The position numbers were made by a program, and so were the translations under genes. Under the pieces are notes generated by a model. It searched no databases, had not been told where the DNA came from, and worked only from the letters and a program-made list of their open reading frames with translations. From Marispirochaeta sp. (GTDB taxonomy: Bacteria > Spirochaetota > Spirochaetia > JC444 > Marispirochaetaceae), in the NCBI RefSeq assembly GCF_963668165.1, contig NZ_OY764209.1:1984001-2048000 (forward strand): 64,000 bases of DNA. The letters are read 5' to 3'. This document shows positions 27,907 through 37,375 of this stretch, in pieces. How positions within the stretch are numbered: position 1 is the first letter of the stretch; the number at the start of each line of letters is the position of its first letter.

Positions 27907-29151
27907 ATGCTGAGTTTTCCAAGGCCGGAAAACGGCCATCCCTGTTTTAATGAATCCTCCTGTGCAAAGTCCGGCAGGGTGCATTTGCCGGTGGCACCGG
28001 AGTGCAATACGGCCTGCAATTTCTGCAACCGTAAATTCGACTGTCCCAACGAAGGGCGCCCCGGGGTCAGCAGCACAATTTTACGGCCGGAGCATGCTGT
28101 TCCGTATCTCAAGATGCTGGAGGGACAGATTCCTCTTGATGTGGTGGGTATTGCAGGTCCTGGAGATCCTCTGGCGAATCCTGAAAAGGTTTTTGCCGCA
28201 TTGAAGCTTGTCCGGAAAACGTACCCGGGTATGGCGTTTTGTATGGCTACCAATGGACTGGCTCTGCCTGAGCACACAGAGCGGATAGCGGAACTCGGTG
28301 TCGGGTTCATGACGGTAACTGTCAATGCTGCTACCACCGGTACAGGGGCGCGGATTTACCGATGGGCCCGCTGGAAAAGAAAAGTCCTGCGGGGTGAGGA
28401 AGCCGCAGGGCGCATCCTGGAGAATCAGCTTACCGGAATCCGTCTGTTAAAAGAAGCGGGGATAACTGTGAAGGTAAACACTGTGCTGATTCCCGGGATT
28501 AACGACCTGGAAACAGAAGATATCGCGGACATGGTGCGCCTTACAGGAGCAGACGTAATGAATATCCTGCCCATGTTACCCGTGGCGGACACGCCGTTTT
28601 CCGGCATTGCCTCGCCGACGCTGGAAGCGCTTGAACGAGCGCGTTTACGTGCCGGAACCCGTATGAAGCAGATTTCGCACTGCCGTCGCTGCCGTGCCGA
28701 CGCTGCGGGGAGTCTTGCAAATGGATTGCCCCCGGAAAAGGTGGCGACGCTTCTGCGGCACGCTGCTGCATATGCAGATAAACCCAGGGTCGCAATCGCC
28801 AGTCGGGAGGGAGTGCTGGTCAATCAGCACCTTGGCGATGCCGGCCGGTTCCTTATCTTTGCGTCCGGAGACGCGGGCCCTGAGCTGGTGGAAGAAAGGA
28901 CTGCTCCGCCTTCCGGCTGCGGCGATTCCCGCTGGACCCGGTTGTGTGAACTGCTGGATGATTGCGCCTGGGTGGCTGTTACAGGAATCGGCGAACGACC
29001 CCGGGAGATTCTGGAATCCGCAGGAGTCCGGCCGGTCCTGCTTTCCGGTACTGTCGCCGAGGTTGCCGCCGGGCTCCTGCGCGGAGAGAACTGTTCACAT
29101 CTTGCAGTGGGGAATTTCAGCTGTGCCGGAAACGGCCTGAGCTGTGCCTGA
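27907..29151 (+). CDS. nifB: Nitrogenase cofactor biosynthesis protein NifB, with C-terminal NifX-like domain
   Basis: 414 residues. The radical SAM domain has CNTACNFC (Cys ligands of the SAM-binding cluster, about residues 37-44) preceded by HPCFNESSCAKSGRVHLPVAPE, and GPGDPLANPEK for SAM binding. From about residue 295 a NifX/NafY-like domain follows (RVAIASREGVLVNQHLGDAGRF). NifB makes NifB-co, the 8Fe-9S-carbide core of FeMo-cofactor. Start ATG 27907 with AAGGAG upstream; the frame is open further upstream only by chance overlap with nifN. The fused NifX domain may make up for the missing separate nifX gene. Confidence 0.95.
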   Translation: MLSFPRPENGHPCFNESSCAKSGRVHLPVAPECNTACNFCNRKFDCPNEGRPGVSSTILRPEHAVPYLKMLEGQIPLDVVGIAGPGDPLANPEKVFAALKLVRKTYPGMAFCMATNGLALPEHTERIAELGVGFMTVTVNAATTGTGARIYRWARWKRKVLRGEEAAGRILENQLTGIRLLKEAGITVKVNTVLIPGINDLETEDIADMVRLTGADVMNILPMLPVADTPFSGIASPTLEALERARLRAGTRMKQISHCRRCRADAAGSLANGLPPEKVATLLRHAAAYADKPRVAIASREGVLVNQHLGDAGRFLIFASGDAGPELVEERTAPPSGCGDSRWTRLCELLDDCAWVAVTGIGERPREILESAGVRPVLLSGTVAEVAAGLLRGENCSHLAVGNFSCAGNGLSCA

Positions 29152-29182
29152 TATAACAGAATAATCATCAAGGAGTTATTGT

Positions 29183-29491
29183 ATGGAAAAACCGGAACGA
29201 CACATTTTGGTCTGCGGCAGTTTCAGGGCTTCCGGGGAGTCCCAGGGGGTCTGCCACAGAAAAGGTTCTATCGATCTTATTCCCTACCTGGAGTCGGAGC
29301 TGGCGGACCGGGGTATGGGGGATGTTGCCGTTTCCATGACGGGCTGCCTTAAAGTGTGCGACCGCGGTCCCGCGATGGTAATCTATCCCGATAATCTCTG
29401 GTACGGCGGTGTCGAATCGGAAGACGATATAGATGCCATCCTGGATGCGCTGGAAGAAGATTCGCCGGCAGAGGAGTATCTCTTATGCTGA
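29183..29491 (+). CDS. Thioredoxin-like [2Fe-2S] ferredoxin
   Basis: 102 residues. Four cluster cysteines sit in the pattern VCGSFRASGESQGVC (C11, C24) and TGCLKVC (about 55 and 59), as in Shethna-type 2Fe-2S ferredoxins, followed by RGPAMVIYPDNLWYGGV. Such proteins are often encoded beside nifB or nifEN and may supply electrons to nitrogenase or its assembly. CAAGGAG lies before the ATG. The C-terminus is acidic and ends in Cys. It overlaps modA by 7 bases. Confidence 0.9.
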   Translation: MEKPERHILVCGSFRASGESQGVCHRKGSIDLIPYLESELADRGMGDVAVSMTGCLKVCDRGPAMVIYPDNLWYGGVESEDDIDAILDALEEDSPAEEYLLC

Positions 29492-30279
29492 GAAGCAGTA
29501 TCCGGATTTTTACGCTATCAGTTCTTCTTTCTCTTGTACCGCTTTTTGCTTCCGGTACAGCGGATGCTGCAGGCTATTCAGGCGTTCTGAAGGTGAGGGT
29601 TGCAGCGGCCTCCAGTTTACGGGAAGTAATGCCGGAACTGCTCGGAGCATACCACGAAGCAGGCGGAGCGGCTGAGATCGAAGTGATCTTCGGATCCTCC
29701 GGCAAGCTGTATGCCCAGATTGTCTCAGGAGCCCCTTACGATCTGTACCTGGCCGCCAATGAGAGATACCCTGCGAGACTGGTCGAGGAAGGGTATGGTG
29801 CAGGACTGCCTGAACTCTACTACAGCGGAACTTTGGTATGTGTTTCCGGCCTGGATGACTTTCCATCCGGAGAGGATTTTTCCGCTTTGCAGAACTGGAT
29901 GGAGCATACGAGCGGAATGATAGCCATTGCCAATCCGCAAACGGCTCCATACGGAGAGGCCTATAAGCGTTTGTCGGAGAAGTGTCCGGAATATTTCCCC
30001 GGCGTCGATACTTCACGGATAATTACCGCAGGAAGTGTAAGCCAGGCCCTTCACTTTGCTCTTTCCGGAGCTGCCTGCGCCTTTGTCTCCCGGTCCCTTT
30101 TGAACGCGGAGCTTAAACGTAAGGTGGGGGTACTGGTTATTGACGAAGAGTACTCGGGATCCATTCCCCAGCATGGACTCCTTTTAAAGAACGGAGAAAG
30201 AAATCCGGAAGCCCGGCATTTCTGGGACTTCCTGCTCAGTCTTTCAGGCCAGGAGATATTTGCCAGGGCGGAGGAATAA
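29485..30279 (+). CDS. modA: Molybdate ABC transporter substrate-binding protein
   Basis: 264 residues. The Sec signal peptide ends near residue 28 (ASGTADA), then a type 2 binding fold with the ModA signatures VRVAAASSLREVMPEL, IFGSSGKLYAQIVSGAPYDLYLAA and IANPQTAPYGEAY. The serines of ASSL and GSSG bind the oxyanion. It captures molybdate in the periplasm for FeMo-cofactor. It overlaps the ferredoxin gene and is followed after six bases by modB, so it is co-transcribed with the nif operon. Confidence 0.93.
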   Translation: MLRSSIRIFTLSVLLSLVPLFASGTADAAGYSGVLKVRVAAASSLREVMPELLGAYHEAGGAAEIEVIFGSSGKLYAQIVSGAPYDLYLAANERYPARLVEEGYGAGLPELYYSGTLVCVSGLDDFPSGEDFSALQNWMEHTSGMIAIANPQTAPYGEAYKRLSEKCPEYFPGVDTSRIITAGSVSQALHFALSGAACAFVSRSLLNAELKRKVGVLVIDEEYSGSIPQHGLLLKNGERNPEARHFWDFLLSLSGQEIFARAEE

Positions 30280-30285
30280 AACGAG

Positions 30286-30924
30286 ATGTTCGGACCCTTT
30301 TTACTTTCCCTGCGCCTGGCGGCCGTAAGCGCTCCTTTAACAGTGCTTATATCCCTGCCGGCGGCGATTTTGCTCTCGTTCCGGAGATTCAGAGGAAGCT
30401 TTGCCCTTGAAGTACTTTTCCTTACCCCCCTTGTGCTCCCTCCTACGGTATTAGGCTTTTATCTGCTGATTTTTTTCAGTCGTCTTGGCGGATTTCTGAG
30501 TTTCCAATTCAGCGGACTTGTGGTTGCAGGGATTGTGGTCGCTTTTCCCCTGGTGGTCCAGAATCTGAAGAACGGGATGTCCATGGTTCCCCGGGAGACC
30601 CTCGAAGCCAGCACATTATTGGGAAAATCCTGTTTGGAGACCTTTGCCAGGATTCTGCTGCCCCAGATCAAGGGTAATATTCTTGCGGCACTGGCTCTTT
30701 CTTTTGCCAAGATTACCGGAGAGTTTGGCGTCATGATGATGGTGGGAGGAAACATTGCCGGAAGTACCAGGCTGGCATCTCTCGCTTTATATGAAAGGGT
30801 CGAAGCTTTGGACTATGCAGCGGCCCATGCATATGCACTGCTGTTGGCCGCAGCAAATATTGGTATGCTCGCGGTTTTTTTGTGGATTACAAGGGGAAGC
30901 AGGAATGCTGCATATAGAGCTTGA
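30286..30924 (+). CDS. modB: Molybdate ABC transporter permease
   Basis: 212 residues with about five membrane segments. The EAA-loop region reads ETLEASTLLGKSCLETFARILLPQIKGNILAALAL, and LTPLVLPPTVLGFYLL is the typical ModB start. It forms the membrane channel with ModC as ATPase. The stop overlaps the modC start by 20 bases. Confidence 0.93.
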   Translation: MFGPFLLSLRLAAVSAPLTVLISLPAAILLSFRRFRGSFALEVLFLTPLVLPPTVLGFYLLIFFSRLGGFLSFQFSGLVVAGIVVAFPLVVQNLKNGMSMVPRETLEASTLLGKSCLETFARILLPQIKGNILAALALSFAKITGEFGVMMMVGGNIAGSTRLASLALYERVEALDYAAAHAYALLLAAANIGMLAVFLWITRGSRNAAYRA

Positions 30925-31600
30925 AAAGCATGTGTCGACTCCCTCAGGTCCGCGTAATCTTCGATACACAGCAGAGTTCAGAACCGGAGCTTGCACAGCC
31001 ATAAGCGGACCCTCCGGTGCAGGAAAAACCACCCTGCTGCGGATGATCGCCGGGCTCCTTGCCCCGGACAGAGGGTGTATTCTCATGAACGATACTCTGT
31101 GGTACGATTCCGCGACTGGATACTCCCGAGCTCCCGGCAGCAGGGGGATCGGGTATGTGAGTCAGCAGGATTCCCTGTTTCCCCATATGACGGTGGAACA
31201 GAATATCGGCTATGCCTGCAAAGATCCCGGATATGAACAGTTTTTGCTGCATATGACCGGACTTGGTGCGCTTCGTAAAGCACGGCCGAAACAGCTGTCA
31301 GGTGGTCAGCGTCAGCGTGTAGCCCTCTGCCGGGCCCTTTCTCATCGGCCCGGTCTGCTCCTGCTGGACGAACCCTTTTCTGCGCTGGACAGGACTGCTC
31401 GTCATTCACTTCAGAATCAGCTGGAAAAGATCCGGGACAAGCTGGGGCTGACGGTGTTACTTGTGTCCCACGACGAATATGAAATGGCCAAGCTTGCCGA
31501 TAGAGCTCTGGTTCTTGAAGATGGTGAGTGCTATGAAGTCCCTGTTATTTCATATCTCCGGGGAGGTCCCTATGCATATACGGAATGCCCGTATCAGTGA
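30905..31600 (+). CDS. modC: Molybdate ABC transporter ATPase
   Basis: 231 residues: Walker A GPSGAGKTT (about 34-42), Q-loop YVSQQDSLFPHMTV, signature LSGGQRQRV and Walker B LLLLDEPFSALD, then the switch His in LLVSHDEYEM. It lacks the C-terminal molybdate-binding (Mop) domain of E. coli ModC, so feedback by internal molybdate is not expected. The start at 30905 lies inside modB; the longer open frame upstream is not conserved sequence. Confidence 0.92.
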   Translation: MLHIELEKHVSTPSGPRNLRYTAEFRTGACTAISGPSGAGKTTLLRMIAGLLAPDRGCILMNDTLWYDSATGYSRAPGSRGIGYVSQQDSLFPHMTVEQNIGYACKDPGYEQFLLHMTGLGALRKARPKQLSGGQRQRVALCRALSHRPGLLLLDEPFSALDRTARHSLQNQLEKIRDKLGLTVLLVSHDEYEMAKLADRALVLEDGECYEVPVISYLRGGPYAYTECPYQ

Positions 31601-32012
31601 CATTTCCGCCATGACGGAGATGCTGGGGGAACTCTTCAGAATTGAAAAGGATTTTTCTCCCCGGCCGATTCTCCATGCCAGCGCGTTGAGCATGATTCTC
31701 AAAGATCCCTCATATCACCTGCTGATCGCGGCGGATCCGGCAGATCGTCCTGTAGGTATGGTTTCTCTCCACATTCTCTTGTCTACTGCGGAAGGTGGCA
31801 AGGTAGGTATTCTGGAGGATCTTATTGTACGGAAAGAGTACCGCAGAAAAGGACTTGGAAGTGCACTTTTAGGTGAGATCGACAGGATTGTCCGCAGGGA
31901 ATGCCTGATACGGGTTCAGCTCCTGGCAGATCGGGAGAACCATCCGGCTCTTGATTTCTATAGAAAAAAAGGATGGTCCATGACCTCGTTGATTGTACTG
32001 CGCAGGCGCTGA
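31572..32012 (+). CDS. GNAT-family N-acetyltransferase
   Basis: 146 residues of the GNAT fold. ILEDLIVRKEYRRKGLGSALL is motif A with the acetyl-CoA loop (R/Q-x-x-G-x-G/A) and NHPALDFYRKKGW is motif B. The substrate cannot be told. It begins inside the end of modC (GGGAGG upstream), so it belongs to the nif-mod transcript. A link to nitrogen fixation is only positional. Confidence 0.85.
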   Translation: MHIRNARISDISAMTEMLGELFRIEKDFSPRPILHASALSMILKDPSYHLLIAADPADRPVGMVSLHILLSTAEGGKVGILEDLIVRKEYRRKGLGSALLGEIDRIVRRECLIRVQLLADRENHPALDFYRKKGWSMTSLIVLRRR

Positions 32013-32123
32013 CGTGTTTTTTTCCTGTAATGGGCTATTTTTTCCATAGGTGCTACATCCTGTGCTTGAACAGACCGACAACTAGAAGCAGAGCACAATT
32101 TGAACTTATTCGGAGGACGACTC

Positions 32124-32633
32124 ATGAAGCGTGTACATCTTGCCCTTGTCCTGATGGTGCTGGCAACGGCGGCTTTTGCTGCTCCGTCTTTTGTTGCCAC
32201 CCTGGGGGGCGATTTCTTCAACTATGAGGATGGATTTCTCGATATCGGCGGTGCCTATATTGTGCCGCTGCATAACGACCTTGAACTCAGTATAGGTGCG
32301 GGTTTTGGACTGTGGCCGGAAGAGGGCTCCGGTTCCAACGACGCCCGATTCTACATTCCCCTGGACCTGGGACTCAATTTTCTTTTTCCCGGTAACGAGA
32401 AGTTCTCCTACCTGCTTGGGGCCGGTGTAACTCCCCAGTTTCTCTTTGCCGACGAAAACCGTACCTATGTGGGGCCTTTCGTTAAGGGCGGTATCCGGAT
32501 CAGGACCCATGAGTTCATGCAGTGGATCATTGAGGCCCAGCAGGACCTGCTGATCGGTCCTCCGGACTGGATTAATACTGCCACCCGCATTCGCACGGGA
32601 ATCCAGTTCTCATTTGAATCCGGCAGGCCTTAA
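32124..32633 (+). CDS. Small exported beta-barrel-like protein
   Basis: 169 residues. A signal peptide ends at about residue 20 (ATAAFAAPS), then alternating beta strands ending in an aromatic C-terminal strand (RIRTGIQFSF) typical of outer-membrane barrels. Eight strands would fit the length. It is not recognised as a named family. CGGAGGA lies before the ATG. It is convergent with the PQQ-like lipoprotein gene (4-base overlap of the ends). Confidence 0.65.
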   Translation: MKRVHLALVLMVLATAAFAAPSFVATLGGDFFNYEDGFLDIGGAYIVPLHNDLELSIGAGFGLWPEEGSGSNDARFYIPLDLGLNFLFPGNEKFSYLLGAGVTPQFLFADENRTYVGPFVKGGIRIRTHEFMQWIIEAQQDLLIGPPDWINTATRIRTGIQFSFESGRP

Positions 32634-33874
32634 AAAACCTCTTCCAGAACATAAAAAAAGCTGTTGTCGGTCCCGAAGATAATCCAGCCCCCGGCGATTA
32701 CCGGGGCCGACAGAATGTCCCCGTCGGTCTCATACTCCCACAGCACCTTGCCGCTGCGGGCGGAGAGACAGACCAGCAGGGAGGGGTACTGCTTTTCCAT
32801 GGTATCCTCATCCAGCGAGCCTCTCAAGCCTATATAGACCCTGTCTCCGGCGACTATGGGAGAGGACGAAGCAGGCTGCAGAAACTCCCGCCGCCAGGCG
32901 GTCTTCCCCGTTTTTCCCTTGAAGGCGCGGATTACGTTGTCTCCTGAAGAGTAGATTACCAGGTCCTTCCAGAGGGCGGGAGCCAGATAATCCAGCAGTT
33001 CCAGAGAATCCTCAAAAAGGGTGTAGTGGTCAATATCGGGCCAGACCGGCAGTACGGCGGGTTCTTCCCGAACCCACTCAATTTCTCCATTCACTGCGTT
33101 CAGACCGTAATAGGTCAAAAGCCAGCCGTCGACATAGAGCCTGCTGGTTGCATAATGGAGGATACTTCCCTTTTTTGCCGGAAAGGAGTACCAGGTGGGT
33201 GCATTGTCCCAGGTATCGATAAACCAGAGGTAGTCCCTGGCACGGATGTCGTAAGCCCCGAAGCTGTGGGGACTTGTTTCCGGTCCGGGAGCAAAGTACA
33301 TGACATGATCCTGAATCTGGAAACTATGGGAGAGCCAGACCGGGTTGGGGATCTGGTGCTGCAGTTCGCCGTCGGCGCTGAAGAAGTAGCTGGCCCCTGC
33401 GTCGGAGGTAAACACAATCCCGTCTTCGTAGCCGATTACCGTGGAGTTCACCGGAGAACGGGTATTGAAGTCCCAGACCTTCTCGCCGTTTTCTCTGTCC
33501 ACAGCGTACAGGTAGCCGTCGGACGAGCCGAAGTAGACCTTCTGTTCGTCCGCATAGGGCAGGGAGTTTATGGGACTCAAGGTTTTGAATACCCAGCGCA
33601 TGTACCCGGACTCCACATCCAGGGCGTAGAAGTTTCCATCGTTGGAACCGAAGTAGATGGTATCGTCAACGACCACCGGGGGATTAAAACTGCGCTTCTC
33701 CCCGGGGCTGTCCTGGAGTTTCAGCTTCCATTTAACAGCCAGGGGCGGGTAGACCCGCTCCGGGGTATAGCCTCTGCTTTTAGTTCCCCGGAACATTACC
33801 CAGTGGGCTTTATCAGCGCATGACAGGGTCAGCAGCACAAATGCCAGGATTATCAGGAATCTGGGGCGTCTCAT
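32630..33874 (-). CDS. Lipoprotein with PQQ-like beta-propeller repeats
   Basis: 414 residues. The lipobox LTLSC places the acylated Cys near residue 19. Repeats such as DDTIYFGSNDGNFYALDVESGYMRWVFKT and SGKVLWEYETDGDILSAPVIAGGWIIFGTDN are propeller blades of the PQQ-like/BamB type. Likely a periplasmic scaffold on a membrane rather than an enzyme. It is the last gene of the minus-strand MoxR operon, overlapping the transglutaminase gene by 4 bases, so it probably works with that system. Confidence 0.85.
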   Translation of the reverse strand: MRRPRFLIILAFVLLTLSCADKAHWVMFRGTKSRGYTPERVYPPLAVKWKLKLQDSPGEKRSFNPPVVVDDTIYFGSNDGNFYALDVESGYMRWVFKTLSPINSLPYADEQKVYFGSSDGYLYAVDRENGEKVWDFNTRSPVNSTVIGYEDGIVFTSDAGASYFFSADGELQHQIPNPVWLSHSFQIQDHVMYFAPGPETSPHSFGAYDIRARDYLWFIDTWDNAPTWYSFPAKKGSILHYATSRLYVDGWLLTYYGLNAVNGEIEWVREEPAVLPVWPDIDHYTLFEDSLELLDYLAPALWKDLVIYSSGDNVIRAFKGKTGKTAWRREFLQPASSSPIVAGDRVYIGLRGSLDEDTMEKQYPSLLVCLSARSGKVLWEYETDGDILSAPVIAGGWIIFGTDNSFFYVLEEVF

Positions 33875-36066
33875 CGGTAGGCGACTCCTTTCAGGCTGAC
33901 CAGGCGTAGAAAGGCCCCCTTCAGTCCGCGGCGGCGTCGGGCAGCAGCTGCACGGTGGATTTCGCCCAGGAGTTCAGCTTTCAGCTGCTTCTCTGTAACA
34001 GGGTCAATCCTCACCTTGAAACGCAGTTCCTCGTAAACGTGAGCAAAACGGCCCAGTTCCGGGAGCTCTTCGGCATACTCCCTGGGGGTTTCCGCCCGCT
34101 TTTTGAGTCTGACACCTTCATTGGCCAGCAATACCAGAAGCAGCTTTTCCGCCGCCAGAAGTCCCCGCCGGCCCGGTTTTGCTGCAAGGCACCTGAGCAG
34201 AAACTCCCGGCCATAGCGGTAGCCGTACAATGTGACAACAAGAAGAACAAGGAAGCTGGCAAGGCTTTGTCCAATCAGCTTCCAGGGTATCTGAAACTCT
34301 GTTCCCTTTACCGTCCGGTTTTCAATGAGAGGAATAACCACATCCCGGGAATTCGGGTCTCCCCCGGGGGGCGGGGGAATCGCGTACCGGGTAGTTTCAA
34401 AATCGATCCAGCCGTAGTCGGGCAGATAAAACTGAGCCCAGGAGTGGCGGTGGGCGCTGGTTACCAGGTAGAGCTCCTCCAGGGGGTGCTTCTTGAGGGA
34501 GGGAATGTTCACCTGCAGCAGCATCAGCCCCTGCAGGTGAGACATGGTCTGGAGTCCTTCGGAAGCCAGGTACCCGGTAACGACCCGTGAGGGGATTCCC
34601 GCCAGCCGGCCCAGAATGGCCGCGGTGTTGGAAAACTCGGTACAGTCTCCGCTTTTACTGGTAAAAAGGAAGAGCTCCATCGCATTTACAGAGACATCCT
34701 CATCAAAACCGATTTCGTACTGGTGCCCTTCAAAACTCTTCAGAATGGCAAGAATCTTCTGGCCGGGTCCCTGGGCTTCCTGTATGGCCGATTCAAGAAA
34801 TGTCCGGAACTGCTCTTCTGTGGCGGGATCCATATCAATATCCAGCTCCTTCTCAAATCCCCTCAGCTCGTTTTCCCGGTAATCCCGGGCGGAGACCCAG
34901 TCGTAGGGATCGGTGATGGATATCGCCGCAACGTGAGGGTAGGAGTAGGAAAAAGGATACACCGAGCGGTCGTATATCGTCGGCTCCGCCTGTAGAGGAA
35001 GATAGGCCAAGGCCCGTTCGGCTATGGTTGAAAGGGTGAAAATTTCGGTATCCAGACGGGATCGGTCTCCGGGAACCGCCGGATTAATCCAGGTTTCCAG
35101 CAGCCGTCTCTCGACAATCTCGTTCAAGGGCATGTCCCGGGCTTTCCCGAAACCCCTGACCGGATCGAAACTGTCAAAGTACCCGTCCGCCAGATAGGTG
35201 GGGTCCTGGGGGGAAGAGACCACCATGATCGCGTACTGACGGCCTCCGGTCCCGGTCCCCTCTCCTTCACGATCACCCTGGCTGTCACCCTCTCCCCAGC
35301 GGTCCGCCGGCAGCCCGTAGAGCCCGGGCTGTCCGTTCTGCCGCCGCAGTCCTTCCAGGGGGGACCGGTCCCGCAGGTTCCCTCCCGGCAGTCCCTCCGC
35401 CTCTTCTTCCAGGGGCCGGTATTCCGGCTCCGGGGGGGCGAAGAGCTGATTGAACACCACTGAATGCTGAACAAAATCCGGGGGCACCAGTAAACTCGCC
35501 GCCAGTAATACAGGTACCATAGCTGCAAGGATGACCAGGTATTCCCAAAATCCCCGGGGTTCCTCCTGCTTTCGCCGCAGGATAAGCATTATAACCAGCA
35601 GCTGACCCAGGAGAGCGGCAATGCCAATAAACAAAAGGAGTTGCGGCAGACCGCCTGTTTCTCCTGCGTGGGAGGAAAGTCCACGGGTAAAATTGACCAG
35701 CCGCAGGTAAACGGCGGCCAGAAAAATGAGTTCGGGGATCGCAGCGCAGCGCCAGCGGAAGCGGAAAAGCAGGCAGGTGGACAGGAAACTCCACATTCCC
35801 AGAAGCAGGTAGTGGAGCATCCCTGAGCCGCTGCCGGCAAAGAGAAGGGTGATAACCAGTTGAAACAATCCTGCGGCCGTCAGGGTGTGCTGCAGCTTCC
35901 GCTGCGGTGGAGTAAAAAAGAAGGCCAACACGGCCTGTCCTGGTATCAGCAGAAAATAGAGACCCAGCCCGTAAAGATCATAGTCTATAACCACACCGCG
36001 GTGAGCAAAGGGTATGGCCATGGCACCGAGGTAGAGCAGGGTACGGAGAATAAAAAGGACCGTCAT
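33871..36066 (-). CDS. Membrane transglutaminase-like protein (TgpA-type)
   Basis: 731 residues. Five to six membrane segments lie in the first ~200 residues, then an extracytoplasmic region with a transglutaminase-like core: SKSGDCTEFSNTAAILGRLAGIPSRVVTGY gives the Cys, SAHRHSWAQFYL the His and YGWIDFETT the Asp. Another membrane segment near residue 600 leads to a cytoplasmic C-terminus resembling DUF4129 (ETPREYAEEL). The operon order MoxR, DUF58, transglutaminase is widespread; the cellular target is poorly known. It overlaps the neighbours on both sides by 4 bases. The low-complexity G/E/R-rich stretch around residues 240-275 is odd. Confidence 0.87.
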   Translation of the reverse strand: MTVLFILRTLLYLGAMAIPFAHRGVVIDYDLYGLGLYFLLIPGQAVLAFFFTPPQRKLQHTLTAAGLFQLVITLLFAGSGSGMLHYLLLGMWSFLSTCLLFRFRWRCAAIPELIFLAAVYLRLVNFTRGLSSHAGETGGLPQLLLFIGIAALLGQLLVIMLILRRKQEEPRGFWEYLVILAAMVPVLLAASLLVPPDFVQHSVVFNQLFAPPEPEYRPLEEEAEGLPGGNLRDRSPLEGLRRQNGQPGLYGLPADRWGEGDSQGDREGEGTGTGGRQYAIMVVSSPQDPTYLADGYFDSFDPVRGFGKARDMPLNEIVERRLLETWINPAVPGDRSRLDTEIFTLSTIAERALAYLPLQAEPTIYDRSVYPFSYSYPHVAAISITDPYDWVSARDYRENELRGFEKELDIDMDPATEEQFRTFLESAIQEAQGPGQKILAILKSFEGHQYEIGFDEDVSVNAMELFLFTSKSGDCTEFSNTAAILGRLAGIPSRVVTGYLASEGLQTMSHLQGLMLLQVNIPSLKKHPLEELYLVTSAHRHSWAQFYLPDYGWIDFETTRYAIPPPPGGDPNSRDVVIPLIENRTVKGTEFQIPWKLIGQSLASFLVLLVVTLYGYRYGREFLLRCLAAKPGRRGLLAAEKLLLVLLANEGVRLKKRAETPREYAEELPELGRFAHVYEELRFKVRIDPVTEKQLKAELLGEIHRAAAARRRRGLKGAFLRLVSLKGVAYR

Positions 36067-37361
36067 GGACTGCTCTCCCCGTCTTTGCCGATCAGGGGAA
36101 ACAACTGTGCCTCTTCCGCTGTGTTGACCAGACGTCTCTGTAATGTGTTGAGCTTTCTGAACGTCCCCAGGAGCAGTGAGAAGGAGGGAAGGTCCTCGCC
36201 TGTGTATCCGGTATACAGGGGAAAACCTTCTGCCGTACCCTGTTTCCTTTCCCTCCTCTCGGCGATTCTGGAAAGGTACAGGGAAAAATCGACCCTGGGA
36301 AAAGCCTGTCGCACACTGTCGCAGGTTTCGTCGGCGGATGTGGCAAAGAGGTAGACCCGGCCTTCCAGAGGCAGGGCGGGCAGGTCACCGGCGGGAGAAC
36401 AGAACCACATGGCTCCCAGGTTCGCGGCAAAGGCTTCAAGGTCCTCGTCGTTTTCCAGCAGATATTCCTCCCGGTTCAGAAACACCTGGAACAGAAAGTC
36501 GGGATGCTCCTCTTTTATCCGCAGCAGAAAGGTTACAACCCAGGATTTTTGATGCTCCGCCAACGCAAGAAGGCCAGGCGAGGGGCGGAGCTCCCTGGCG
36601 TAAAACCGGACCCACAGGGTTACCGTTGTGCTCTCATCCTGGGCAACCGGCGATATGCGGGTAAAAAGTTTATCTCCCCTGCCGGAGGCCTTCCAGTTAA
36701 TGTCCCGAAAGCGGTCCCCGGGAACATACTCACGCATGTAGTAGCGCTCTACCTCGCTCTCTTTTACCCGGCTCTTTTCCTCGGAACCCCGTTCGGCAAT
36801 CCTGTAGCGTACCGGCCGATTAAAAACTCCGGGAAGTACGGGGATAAGCCTGCTCACAGGATTTCCTATAGGCGCCCGGGTCAGCCCGAAGATGTCCTCC
36901 ACACTCAAGGTCAGCAGGGCATGAAAACTGCCGCAATGCGGCAGCCGGAGGGAGAGGGGTACGGTATAATCCTCGCCGGGTTTGAATCTTCCGCTTTGAC
37001 TGTGGTACCCAAGCAGAGTGTCTCCTGCCCGTAGTACTCCCTGCAAACGGAAGCGAACGCGGAAAAAGGGGAGAAGCCAGCTGCGGCTCAGTTCCAGCCC
37101 ATGGGGAGCGGGCTCCCTGCCGGCAAACACCCTCTGCCTGCTGTGCCAGATAATCTCTTCTTCGCTGAACCCGCGGGCCTGGATATGGGAAAAAGCGCCG
37201 AGGATTATGATAAGCGCAAAGCCTGCAAGGGCAAAAAAATAGCCGTAGGAATTGGATGCGGCAAAGGCCTTTCCCAGGACCCATACCAGGCCTGTTACAG
37301 CGGGGGTTCCAAGTACCGTCAGGGGAAAACTGCGCTTCAATCTCTCATGGACCTTTATCAT
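36063..37361 (-). CDS. DUF58 domain protein, MoxR-operon partner
   Basis: 432 residues. Two membrane segments near the N-terminus (about 12-55) precede the DUF58 region with the hallmark YMREYVPGDRFRDINWKASGRGDKLFTR (about residues 215-243). DUF58 proteins resemble a von Willebrand A domain and are thought to be the partners that MoxR ATPases act on. A second copy of this family is encoded at 59789-61033. The ATG region overlaps nothing upstream; 14 bases separate it from moxR. Confidence 0.87.
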   Translation of the reverse strand: MIKVHERLKRSFPLTVLGTPAVTGLVWVLGKAFAASNSYGYFFALAGFALIIILGAFSHIQARGFSEEEIIWHSRQRVFAGREPAPHGLELSRSWLLPFFRVRFRLQGVLRAGDTLLGYHSQSGRFKPGEDYTVPLSLRLPHCGSFHALLTLSVEDIFGLTRAPIGNPVSRLIPVLPGVFNRPVRYRIAERGSEEKSRVKESEVERYYMREYVPGDRFRDINWKASGRGDKLFTRISPVAQDESTTVTLWVRFYARELRPSPGLLALAEHQKSWVVTFLLRIKEEHPDFLFQVFLNREEYLLENDEDLEAFAANLGAMWFCSPAGDLPALPLEGRVYLFATSADETCDSVRQAFPRVDFSLYLSRIAERRERKQGTAEGFPLYTGYTGEDLPSFSLLLGTFRKLNTLQRRLVNTAEEAQLFPLIGKDGESSP

Positions 37362-37375
37362 GCCGGGACGGTCCT

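Noticed and set aside
26484..28337. 617-codon open frame on the minus strand opposite nifN and nifB
   Set aside because: It is antisense to two clearly conserved nif genes, has no protein-like motif and mirrors their codon pattern.
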